Below, in pieces: positions 39,556 through 47,783 of a stretch of DNA of 48,510 bases. The stretch lies in assembly GCA_017882905.1 (NCBI GenBank), contig JADGOO010000107.1, forward strand, positions 1 through 48,510, read 5' to 3'. The notes under the pieces were generated by a model. The model was not told where the DNA came from and did no database searches. It saw only the letters and a list, made by a program, of their open reading frames with translations. Each line of letters opens with the position of its first letter. Position 1 is the first letter of the stretch. Source of the stretch: Acidimicrobiia bacterium. Its GTDB lineage: Bacteria > Actinomycetota > Acidimicrobiia > IMCC26256 > PALSA-610. The position numbers and the translations under genes were made by a program.

Positions 39556-41831
39556 CACACCGGCTCCGTGCTCGCCGCGATGCTGAGTGCCGCGTCGAAC
39601 AGCTCGCGGTCGGCCTCGGTGAACGGCCGCGCGAGGCCGACGAGCTCGAGCGGCACGTCGTCGTCGCTCGGGGCCGGCCGGCCGAGCTCGGCGGCGAAGC
39701 GATCCGGGTACCGCATCATGATGATGCGCGGCACGACGAAAACGCTCACGAACGTGATGATCGCGAACCACCAATGCGACAACGGGCCCTGCCACGACAA
39801 GACCCACAGCGCGACTTCGGCCGCGATCCAGATGCCGACTGCCGTCCGGGCGCGCGCGAGCGGACGGAAGCCGTCCATGATCTGTTGGGCCACTCCGGTC
39901 GGATTTCGGCCGAGGAAGATGCCGGCCAACGCGGAGCCGAGCAGCGTGGAGAACTTGCCGCCGAAGTGGAACAGCGGCTCGAAGCTCGCGTAGTCGTGCG
40001 CGAGCTTGTCGAACAAGCTGCCGAGCACTGCAAAGCTGATGCCGCCGAACACGCCGGCGAGGAACGCACCACTCACATAGCCGACGCCGCCGATCACGAC
40101 CAGCATGAACAAGCCGAGGCTGAGGAACACGTCGTAGTCGTTCGCGCCCGACACCGTTCGCAGCTGCGCGCTGTACAGCACGCCACCGAGGCCGGCCATC
40201 GCCGCCGACAACATGAACACCGAGAGCTTCAGCCGAGTGACGTTCAACCCGAGGGTGGCGCAGGCCGCGGGGCTGTCCTTCATCGCGGCAAGCGCCCGGC
40301 CGTAGGCCGAGCGGCGCAGAGCGATCAGGCCGATGCCGAGCAGCACGAACACCACGCACAGCAACATCAGATAGCTGCGCTCGCTCGCGTGGAAGTCGAC
40401 GCCGAACCAGTTCGGTCGGGGCACGGTGAGCGTGCCGCCCGTGAAGAGGTCGAGGTGGAACTTCAGGCCGAGCTGGTGGAACGTGAGCTGATCCGACTGG
40501 AGCAGCACCTCGTTGAGCACGAAGATCGCGAACGCGAACGTGGCCAGACCGAGGTAGAGGCCGCGCAGCCGCAGTGCGGGCAACGCGACCAGACCGCCCA
40601 CGAGCGCACAGATGAGCGTGGCGATCGCGAGGCCGGGCACCGAGAGGCTCGTGGTGAGCGCGTTGCCGCCCGGCCCAACGTCGAACTGCCACGCTGCGAT
40701 CGTGGCGATGCCGGCGAACGAGAACAGCGCGAGGTTGACCTCGCCGGCGTAACCGGTGAGCAGCACCAGCGACAGCCCCATCACGCCCAGCGCCATCCCG
40801 TGCTCGAGCGTGATGATGTCGGGGCCGGCGACGATCGCCTGGAGCATCGCGATACCCGCGATGAGTGCCACACCCCACGCGACCGCCTGGCGCACGGTGG
40901 GCACGTGGAAGCTCTCCCGGGTGCGGCTCACCACCGCGCCGCGCAGGCGATCTTGGGGCAGCGCGAGCAACACCACGAACAGGAGCACGGCCGGGACGGC
41001 GTTGCGGAAGTTCTGCAGGAACGGCCACTTCGTGCCACCCGCCGAGAACCAGTCCCAGTACGACTTCAGCAGTCCGAGCACGATCGCGCCTGCGAACGTG
41101 AGCGGCAGGCTCCGGAGCCGGCCGAAGATCGCCGCCGCGTAGGCGTCAACCACGAGCAGCGTGAGGGCGAGCACCTGCAACGAGATCAGCGGTGAGATGA
41201 GGATGCCGGCAATCGCGGCGGCCATCGCACCGATCGCCCAACCGGCCATGGCGGCCCGGTCGGGGCGACCGCCGTTGAGGCGCACCAACGATCGATCGTC
41301 GACCACGGCCCGCATCGTCACGCCGAGCTGCGTGCGGTAGAGCACGATCCGCAGCGTGATCGCGACCGCGATCGCCACGAACACGCCGATGACGTTGTGC
41401 CACAAGAGATGCTGGCCGAACAACGAGACGGTGCTCAACGAGCCGAAGAACGGGTCGACCGACTTCACCTGCGTGGGATCGTCGAACCAGATCCAGGTCG
41501 CGAGCCCGTTGAGCGCGAGCAGCACGGCAACGGGGATCACCAGCTTCGTGATCTCCGACGTTCCCTCGAGCCCACGCATGATCGCGATCTCGAGGAAGAT
41601 CCCGAGCGCGGGCGCGACCGCGCCGACGACGATGATGATCGCGAGCCACGTCGGGACGCCCCAGTCGACCCGAAGCTGCCAGTACGTGACCGCGCAGAAC
41701 ATGCCGATCGCGCCGTGCGCGAAGTTGAAGATCCCGGTGGTGGTGTACGTGACGACGAGACCGCTCGCGGCGATGGCGTACACCGCGCCGAGCGCGACGC
41801 CACTCACCGTGTAAAAGAGGAAGTTGCTCAT
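39555..41831 (-). CDS. livHM: Fused LivH-LivM branched-chain amino acid-type ABC permease
   Basis: A 758-residue membrane protein combining two permeases. Residues 1 to about 300 match LivH (YAIAASGLVVTYTTTGIFNFAHG, then the FGRLRSLPLTFAGAIVLGLL block). Residues from about 330 match LivM (GLSLVLLTGYAGEVNLALFSFAG, and the RSAYGRALAAMKDSPAACATLG loop). A C-terminal extension of about 100 residues contains a further hydrophobic pair. One chain should supply both transmembrane halves. ATG 41831 lies 13 nt from a strong hairpin and has no clear ribosome site. Confidence 0.87.
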   Translation of the reverse strand: MSNFLFYTVSGVALGAVYAIAASGLVVTYTTTGIFNFAHGAIGMFCAVTYWQLRVDWGVPTWLAIIIVVGAVAPALGIFLEIAIMRGLEGTSEITKLVIPVAVLLALNGLATWIWFDDPTQVKSVDPFFGSLSTVSLFGQHLLWHNVIGVFVAIAVAITLRIVLYRTQLGVTMRAVVDDRSLVRLNGGRPDRAAMAGWAIGAMAAAIAGILISPLISLQVLALTLLVVDAYAAAIFGRLRSLPLTFAGAIVLGLLKSYWDWFSAGGTKWPFLQNFRNAVPAVLLFVVLLALPQDRLRGAVVSRTRESFHVPTVRQAVAWGVALIAGIAMLQAIVAGPDIITLEHGMALGVMGLSLVLLTGYAGEVNLALFSFAGIATIAAWQFDVGPGGNALTTSLSVPGLAIATLICALVGGLVALPALRLRGLYLGLATFAFAIFVLNEVLLQSDQLTFHQLGLKFHLDLFTGGTLTVPRPNWFGVDFHASERSYLMLLCVVFVLLGIGLIALRRSAYGRALAAMKDSPAACATLGLNVTRLKLSVFMLSAAMAGLGGVLYSAQLRTVSGANDYDVFLSLGLFMLVVIGGVGYVSGAFLAGVFGGISFAVLGSLFDKLAHDYASFEPLFHFGGKFSTLLGSALAGIFLGRNPTGVAQQIMDGFRPLARARTAVGIWIAAEVALWVLSWQGPLSHWWFAIITFVSVFVVPRIIMMRYPDRFAAELGRPAPSDDDVPLELVGLARPFTEADRELFDAALSIAASTEPV

Positions 41832-41843
41832 GCGAGGTCGGAT

Positions 41844-41868
41844 GCCCGGGGCCGACCTGGCCCCGGGC
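41844..41868 (-). terminator. Strong GC hairpin between binding-protein and permease genes
   Basis: A perfect 10-bp stem (GCCCGGGGCC with GGCCCCGGGC) around a 5-nt loop. A second 6-bp stem (41885-41890 with 41899-41904) touches the binding-protein stop. There is no U-tract. This is the usual place for a partial terminator or 3'-end stabiliser that makes binding protein exceed permease. Confidence 0.55.
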
Positions 41869-41903
41869 GTGTGACGGTCACGTCAGCGACGGCCCGTCGT
41901 CGC

Positions 41904-43307
41904 TCACTTGCTGAACTGGTGCGCGACGCGGTTGGCGTCGAGCTTGGCTGCGGCGACGGCGGGCGTGCTGACGTCGACGACCGACGCCGGGTCGCAGTCG
42001 AACGAGCCGGTCGTCTTCGGCGTGAGGCGCACGTACTTCGTTCCCTCGAGCTGGAGCAACATGCCGCACTGCGGCGGGATGTTCTTGCCGGGGTCGGTGG
42101 CCGCGTGCATGCCGTTGCCCGTCCAGCTGTGCACGTTCGACATGGCCGTGAGCGTGCACGTGCGGGTGAGGTTGGCGCCGCAGCTCGCGACCGCGTTCGC
42201 CCACAGCAGGAACGACGAAGTGGCCTGCTCACCGAGCTGGGTGATCGGCACGCTGTGGTCGTTCATGATCTTCACGAAGTCGGCCGTGGCCTTGTTCGAC
42301 GACGCCTCCTCGAACGGCACGAACGCCGTGCGGATGATCACACCGTCCATGGCGCCGTCGGTGTTGGCCTTCGCGCAGTTCGAGTCGTAGTGGTTCGTGT
42401 CGGTCTCCCAGATCGGCTTGTAGTTCAGGTTGCGCGCGGCCCGCATCGCCTGCTGCAAGTTGGGCAGGCACGAGCCCGACCAGTAGATGAACTTCGCACC
42501 GACCGACTGCAGCTGCTTGATCGTGGACGACCAGTCGGCCTGACCGGTGATCGGGTACTCGACCTTGCTGTTGGGGAGGAACGTGAATCCGAGCTTCGCG
42601 TAGGTCTGGACGACCTTGTCGCGGGTCTCCTGGGTGGCCGAGAAGTTGCCGGCCAGCGTGCCCGACGCCTTGATCGCCGCGGGGTACAGCTTGGCGACCT
42701 GGATGGCGACCTCGTCGGGAATCTTGTCGGCGGGGTTCGGCACGCCTTGGTACATCAACGGCCCGTTGGCGAACGCCGCGCTCACCGAGTAGCCCGGCGC
42801 CGCAGGCAGCTGGCAACCGAGGCGCGTCTCTTCCTGGTTCGAGTCGAGCGCGAAGCCCTCACCCACGAGGAAGAACAGGTGATCCGAGCACGCCTGCGTC
42901 ATCGCCTTCTGGACGTTCAGGATCGCGGCGTCGTAGGTCTTGACGACGATGGTGCGGCCGTTGATGCCCCCCGCCTTGTTGCACTCCGAGACCATGGCCT
43001 GCACGGCCTCGGTCATCTCCTTGTTCAGACCGGGAGACGATTGGAAGCCGCGGTCGTCGCCGGCTCCGATCGTGATCGTGGTCGGGGTCACGCCGGTGTC
43101 GGACGCCGTGTTCGTGGTGCCCGCCTTCGCCGGCCCGCACGGGATCGTGCCGTTGCCGAACGAGATGCCCGACGCCGCCACGGTCGTGGGCGTGCCACTC
43201 CCCGCCGTCGTGGGTGTGGTGGACGGCGAGCTGCTGCGGCTGTTGCCGCACGCGGCCACCACCAGGGTCAGAGCCGCTGCCGCGGCGACGAGTCGCAGAC
43301 GCATCAT
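41904..43307 (-). CDS. ABC transporter substrate-binding lipoprotein (Leu/Ile/Val-binding type 1)
   Basis: A 467-residue lipoprotein. The signal is MMRLRLVAAAAALTLVVAAC with the lipobox VAAC (Cys20), then a Ser/Thr/Pro-rich linker. The mature domain is a type-1 periplasmic-binding fold (ITIGAGDDRGF, VSECNKAGGINGRTIVVKT, FLVGEGFALDSNQ). It captures the ligand outside the membrane for the fused permease and two ATPases downstream. ATG 43307 or 43304 both work. The promoter region carries the ATCTGACG-type palindrome at 43362-43380. Confidence 0.87.
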   Translation of the reverse strand: MMRLRLVAAAAALTLVVAACGNSRSSSPSTTPTTAGSGTPTTVAASGISFGNGTIPCGPAKAGTTNTASDTGVTPTTITIGAGDDRGFQSSPGLNKEMTEAVQAMVSECNKAGGINGRTIVVKTYDAAILNVQKAMTQACSDHLFFLVGEGFALDSNQEETRLGCQLPAAPGYSVSAAFANGPLMYQGVPNPADKIPDEVAIQVAKLYPAAIKASGTLAGNFSATQETRDKVVQTYAKLGFTFLPNSKVEYPITGQADWSSTIKQLQSVGAKFIYWSGSCLPNLQQAMRAARNLNYKPIWETDTNHYDSNCAKANTDGAMDGVIIRTAFVPFEEASSNKATADFVKIMNDHSVPITQLGEQATSSFLLWANAVASCGANLTRTCTLTAMSNVHSWTGNGMHAATDPGKNIPPQCGMLLQLEGTKYVRLTPKTTGSFDCDPASVVDVSTPAVAAAKLDANRVAHQFSK

Positions 43308-43361
43308 GGAGTTGATCCCCCCGGACCTCGATGGAAGGCGCACGGTGGCGCCTCGTCCCGT

Positions 43362-43380
43362 ATCTGACGATCCGTCAGAT
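43362..43380. promoter_or_regulatory. Palindromic site 6 (3-nt spacer variant) before the ABC importer operon
   Basis: ATCTGACG-ATC-CGTCAGAT, 8-bp perfect arms. It shares the CTGACG/CGTCAG half-sites with sites 1-5, but the spacer is 3 nt instead of 4. It lies 55 nt upstream of the binding-protein ATG and 62 nt upstream of the divergent DegT-like gene. Confidence 0.6.
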
Positions 43381-43442
43381 CCGCTGAAACCTTGCACACT
43401 GCCGCCCGTCATGCAAGCACCCCCCTCGCGTAGGTTCGGGGC

Positions 43443-44648
43443 GTGGACCGGATCGAGTACGCGGGCAGTGTGCACGGCGACGAGGAGATCGACGCCGTGG
43501 TGAGCGTCCTTCGGGGCGGCCCGACTGCGCTGCGGATCGGCCGTCACACCCGCGAGATGGAACGGCTGGTGGCTGCCACCTTCGCCAAGGCGCGCGGTGT
43601 GATGGTCAACTCGGGCTCATCGGCGCTCTACCTGGCCGTGGAGCTCCTCGGGCTCGAGCCGGGCGACGAGGTCATCACGAGCGCGGTCACCTTCTCCACC
43701 GACATCGCGCCGATTGTGCGGGCCGGGCTCGTCCCGGTGTTCGTTGATGTCACGCCCGACACGTACCAGATCGACGTCGACGCGATCGAGGCCGCGATCT
43801 CCCCGCGCACGCGGGCGATCCTCGCGCCGAACCTGATCGGCAACTGCCCCGACTGGGATGCGATCCGGGCCATCGCCGACCGCCACGACCTGAAGGTGAT
43901 CGAGGATTCGTGCGACTGCCTCGGCGCCACGTTGCGGGGCACGCCCACCGGCACCCGTTCCGACATCAGCGTCACGAGCTTCGCGCTGTCACACATCATC
44001 ACCGCGATGGGCACCGGCGGCATGGTGTGCCTCGACGACCCGGAGCTCATCGACCGGTGCCTGTTGCTCCGGCGTTGGGGTCGCCGCAGCGAGGTCAAGC
44101 TCTTCGGCTCGCAACGCGGCGATCGACGCTTCTTCTCGGCGTTGCCCGACGGCACCGAGTACGACGACCTGTTCATCTTCGACGAGCTCGGATGGAACTT
44201 CGAGCCGTCGGAGGTGGCCGCCGCGTTCGGTGTGGTGCAGATGGCCAAGCTCAATGCGAACCTCGCCCGCCGGCGGCGCAACGTGGAGCTGCTCACCGAG
44301 CACTTCGCGCGCTACCCCGATGTGTTCGTGCTGCCTCGCACGACGCCACACGTCGAGACGGGGTGGCACATGTTCCCGATCATGGTGCGCCCCGAGTCAG
44401 GCGTGCGGCGCGCCGCCCTGCAAGCCCACATGGAAGGGCACGGCATCGACACCCGCATGGTGTGGACGGGCAACGCGGTGCGCCAGCCCGCGTTCGCCAC
44501 GGTGGCGCACCGGGTGGCGCCGGGTGGCCTCGCGAACGCCGATCGCGTCATGGATGCCGGGCTCATCCTGCCCTGCAACCACGCCATCGACGACGAAGGC
44601 ATCGCGTATGTGAACGCGACGCTCGACGCGTTCCTCGCCCAGCGCTGA
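43443..44648 (+). CDS. DegT-family enzyme with histidine in place of the PLP lysine (RfbH/ColD-like sugar 3-dehydratase)
   Basis: A 401-residue fold-type I PLP protein. Where DegT aminotransferases have a lysine (S-F-x-x-x-K), this one reads SFALSHIITAMGTGGMV, with His at that position. Sequence blocks GLVPVFVDVTPDTYQIDVDA, VIEDSCDCLGATLRG and FDELGWNFEPSEVAAAFG follow the RfbH/ColD branch, which makes 3-deoxy sugars by dehydration and uses histidine there (established for ColD and E1). The cysteines of the RfbH/E1 2Fe-2S site are missing (RRWGRRSEVKLFGSQRG), so it is more ColD-like. GTG 43443 follows TAGGTT by 6 nt. No other deoxysugar gene is adjacent. Confidence 0.75.
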   Translation: MDRIEYAGSVHGDEEIDAVVSVLRGGPTALRIGRHTREMERLVAATFAKARGVMVNSGSSALYLAVELLGLEPGDEVITSAVTFSTDIAPIVRAGLVPVFVDVTPDTYQIDVDAIEAAISPRTRAILAPNLIGNCPDWDAIRAIADRHDLKVIEDSCDCLGATLRGTPTGTRSDISVTSFALSHIITAMGTGGMVCLDDPELIDRCLLLRRWGRRSEVKLFGSQRGDRRFFSALPDGTEYDDLFIFDELGWNFEPSEVAAAFGVVQMAKLNANLARRRRNVELLTEHFARYPDVFVLPRTTPHVETGWHMFPIMVRPESGVRRAALQAHMEGHGIDTRMVWTGNAVRQPAFATVAHRVAPGGLANADRVMDAGLILPCNHAIDDEGIAYVNATLDAFLAQR

Positions 44649-44666
44649 ACCGAGCAAGCCGTTCGG

Positions 44667-45446
44667 TCAGCGGGTGAGCGCGTCCAGCACTTCGTCGTGC
44701 AGCCGGCCGTTCGTGCACACGAGCGTGTCGCACGTGCGCGGGTCGGTGCGGCCGTCGATGGTCGACCAACGGCCACCGGCTTCCTCGACGATCGGCAGGA
44801 GCGCGGCGGCGTCCCAGTACGCCACGATCGGGTCGATCGACACGTCGTAGCTGCCGTCGGCCACGAGCACGTGCTGCCAGAAGTCGCCCAGTCCGCGCGT
44901 GCGCCAGCACCGGTGTGAGAGGTCGAGCATGCGGTTCCCGATGCCGTCGGCGGCGAAGCGTTCCGACGTGTCCCACGCGAAGGAGATCTGCGCGTCGCCC
45001 AGCGTCGCGACCCGCGACGCATGGATCCGCTCGCCGTCGCGGAAGGCGCCGGAGCCTCGTGCCGCCCACCAACGCGACCCGAGCGCGGGCGCCGACGCCA
45101 CGCCGACCACCACTTCGCCGTCGTGTTCGAGGCCGATGAGGGTGGCCCACACTGGCACGCCCCGCACGTAGCTCTTGGTGCCGTCGATCGGGTCGATGAT
45201 CCAGCGGTGCGCGCCGGGATCGCCGGCGTCGGCGCCGAACTCCTCGCCGAGCACGAGGTGATCGGGCGCAACGCGGGCGAGATGATCCCGGATCGCCTGC
45301 TCGACGGCGTGGTCGGCTTCGCTGACCGGCGTGAGGTCGGGTTTGGTGGTCACGGCCAGGTCAGCGGCACGGAACCGGGCCATCGTGATCGCGTCGGAGA
45401 GATCGGCGAGCTCGATCGCGAGCTCGAGCCATGCCTCGTTGTCCAT
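44667..45446 (-). CDS. hisN: Inositol-monophosphatase-family phosphatase, probable histidinol-phosphatase
   Basis: A 259-residue Mg-dependent phosphatase. The metal site is clear: LGEEFG, then WIIDPIDGTKSYVRGVPVW, and YWDAAALLPIVEEAGG near the C-terminus. VSEADHAVEQAIR is the N-terminal acidic motif. The KSYVRGVPVW wording resembles actinobacterial HisN more than SuhB, but the assignment is by resemblance only. ATG 45446 follows TAGCCT by 7 nt. It converges with the DegT-like gene, 18 nt apart, over a small imperfect hairpin. Confidence 0.72.
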   Translation of the reverse strand: MDNEAWLELAIELADLSDAITMARFRAADLAVTTKPDLTPVSEADHAVEQAIRDHLARVAPDHLVLGEEFGADAGDPGAHRWIIDPIDGTKSYVRGVPVWATLIGLEHDGEVVVGVASAPALGSRWWAARGSGAFRDGERIHASRVATLGDAQISFAWDTSERFAADGIGNRMLDLSHRCWRTRGLGDFWQHVLVADGSYDVSIDPIVAYWDAAALLPIVEEAGGRWSTIDGRTDPRTCDTLVCTNGRLHDEVLDALTR

Positions 45447-45500
45447 CGGTTGGAGGCTAGAGCGAAAGTCCGGGGTGCCCGAATGCCGATAGGCACTGTG

Positions 45501-47783
45501 ATGACCCTCACGGAAGTACCCTCGACCTCGATGGCCGCGACCACCGGCATCGAGCGCGATGCACTCCTCGAACGTGCCGCCGGGCTCGCTGCCACGTACG
45601 TCACGGCCGGAGAGCCGCCTGGCGTCGCCGACTTCATCCGCCGCTACTACGCCGACGTCGTTCCCGACGATCTGCTCGAGCGGCGCGTCGAGGACCTCAC
45701 AGGCGCGGCGCGCGCACACTGGCGCCTCGGGGCGCAACGGGTCACGGGCCAAGCCCTCGTGCGGGTCACGAACCCAGCTCCGGGTGGCGCGCAGGCTTGG
45801 GTGTCGCCGCACACCGTGATCGAGATCGTCACCGACGACATGCCGTTCCTCGTCGACTCCGTCACGATGGAGATCGACCGCCACGGCCTCGGGCTCCAGC
45901 TCGTGGTGCACCCGGTCGTGAAGGTGCGCCGCGACACCGAAGGCCGGCTTCTCGGCGTGGCCGCCGAAGGTCCGGAGGCACTCGCGGCCATCGTCGACGA
46001 CGCGACCGCCGTGGTCGTGAGCGAGTCGTTCCTGCACGTGGAGGTCGACCGCACCGCCGACGCCTCCGTGCTCGACGCGCTGTGTCGCGACCTCGAGCGC
46101 GTGCTCGGCGACGTGCGCGCCGCCACGAGCGACTGGGTCAAGATGCTCGCCGCGATCCGTCGCGTCATCGACGACCTGGCGCGCCGCCCACCGCCCGTCG
46201 CGCCCGACGAGCTCATCGAGACCCGTGCGTTGCTCGAGTGGATGGCCGATCACCACTTCACCCTCCTCGGATCGCGCGAGTACGAGCAGTCACAGGTCGA
46301 CGGCAGCGACGTGCTGCGGCCCGTGGCCGGCACCGGTCTCGGCGTGCTGCGCGACCGCGACGAAGCCGACGACGGCGACCCGTTCGGTGCGATGCCGCCG
46401 GAGCTGCGCCGCCATTCGGGCGACACCGGCCTCGTGGTCATCACCAAGGCGAGCACCCACTCCACGGTGCACCGCCCCGTGTACCTCGACTACGTGGGCG
46501 TGAAGCGCTACGACGGCACCGGCACCGTGATCGGCGAGTGGCGCTTCCTCGGCCTGTGGACCTCGGCGGCCTACAACTCGAGCGCGATCGACATCCCGAT
46601 GCTGCGCCACAAGGTCGCTTCGGTGGTGCGGCGGGCGGGCTTCGCTCCCAGCTCGCACTCGGGCAAGGACCTCATCTCGATCCTCGAGACGTACCCACGC
46701 GACGAGCTGTTCCAGATCTCAGACGACGACCTGTACCGGATCACGATGGGCATCCTCGGGATGCAGGAACGCCGCCGCGTGCGCGTGTTCTTGCGCCCCG
46801 ACCCGTACGGCCGCTTCGTCTCCGCGCTCGTGTACGTGCCCCGAGATCGCTACACGACCGAGCTGCGAGTGGCCGTCGACGGCATCTTGCGGCGCGCGGT
46901 GCGCGCGGTCGGATCCGAGTGGAACGCGCGCGTGAGCGAATCGGTGCTCGCCCGGTTGCACCTCGTGTTGCGCACGATGCCCGGTTCGCTGCTCGACGCC
47001 GACGAGCGAGAGCTCGCCGAGACCATCGAAGCCGCCTGCCGAAGCTGGGCCGACGAGCTGCACGACGCGTTGGTGGCCGCGCACGGCGAGGTGCACGGTG
47101 CGGCACTCGCCCGCCGCTACGCCTCGGCACTCCCCTCGTCGTACCGCGACGACGTTCCGGCTCGCGCGGCACTCGACGACATCGCCTGCCTCGAGCAGGT
47201 ACGCGACAACGGTGAGTACGCACTGCGGCTCGATCCGCCCGACGCGTCGGGCACGATGACATTCAGCGTGTTCGCCGCGTCGCAGCTGGCGCTCTCCGAT
47301 GTGATGCCGGTGCTCACGAACCTCGGTGTGGCTGTGGTCGACGAGCGTCCGTACGAGGTGACCCACACCGACGGCACCCGGCAGTGGGTGGAGCGATTCG
47401 GCCTGCGCGCGCCGAAGACTCCGAGCGCCGAACAACGCGAGGAGTTCGAGCACGCGTTCGCGGCAGTGCTCCGCCACGATGCCGAGAACGACTCGTTCGG
47501 CGCGCTCGTGCTCACCGCCGACGTCACCTGGCGCGAAGCGGCGCTGCTGCGTGCCTACGCCCGCTATCTCCGCCAGATCGGGAACCTGTTCAGCCAGGAG
47601 TACATCGCGGGCGTGCTCGTCGCCAACCCCGATGTCACGAGCGGGCTGATCGAGCTGTTCCGGAGCCGCTTCGACCCGGCGGCCACGGCGCCGCCGGCCG
47701 AGCAGCAGGCCCGCGCCGAAGCGATCACCACGATGCTCGACAAGGTGGCGAGCCTCGACGACGACCGCATCTTGCGTGCGTAA
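45501..47783 (+). CDS. gdh: NAD-specific glutamate dehydrogenase, N-terminal part (interrupted by in-frame TAA)
   Basis: 760 residues of the large (about 1600-residue) NAD-GDH. The regulatory half is visible: VTDDMPFLVDSVTMEIDRHG, the WMADHHFTLLGSREYE segment, KASTHSTVHRPVYLDYVGVK, and QIGNLFSQEYIAGVLVANP. It stops at TAA 47781 right after ASLDDDRILRA, where homologues continue into LxLIxATLRTN. The same frame continues past the stop with [17 protein letters not shown] 45483 and ATG 45531 are alternative starts. As it stands the catalytic domain would not be made unless the stop is a sequencing error or is read through. Confidence 0.8.
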   Translation: MTLTEVPSTSMAATTGIERDALLERAAGLAATYVTAGEPPGVADFIRRYYADVVPDDLLERRVEDLTGAARAHWRLGAQRVTGQALVRVTNPAPGGAQAWVSPHTVIEIVTDDMPFLVDSVTMEIDRHGLGLQLVVHPVVKVRRDTEGRLLGVAAEGPEALAAIVDDATAVVVSESFLHVEVDRTADASVLDALCRDLERVLGDVRAATSDWVKMLAAIRRVIDDLARRPPPVAPDELIETRALLEWMADHHFTLLGSREYEQSQVDGSDVLRPVAGTGLGVLRDRDEADDGDPFGAMPPELRRHSGDTGLVVITKASTHSTVHRPVYLDYVGVKRYDGTGTVIGEWRFLGLWTSAAYNSSAIDIPMLRHKVASVVRRAGFAPSSHSGKDLISILETYPRDELFQISDDDLYRITMGILGMQERRRVRVFLRPDPYGRFVSALVYVPRDRYTTELRVAVDGILRRAVRAVGSEWNARVSESVLARLHLVLRTMPGSLLDADERELAETIEAACRSWADELHDALVAAHGEVHGAALARRYASALPSSYRDDVPARAALDDIACLEQVRDNGEYALRLDPPDASGTMTFSVFAASQLALSDVMPVLTNLGVAVVDERPYEVTHTDGTRQWVERFGLRAPKTPSAEQREEFEHAFAAVLRHDAENDSFGALVLTADVTWREAALLRAYARYLRQIGNLFSQEYIAGVLVANPDVTSGLIELFRSRFDPAATAPPAEQQARAEAITTMLDKVASLDDDRILRA

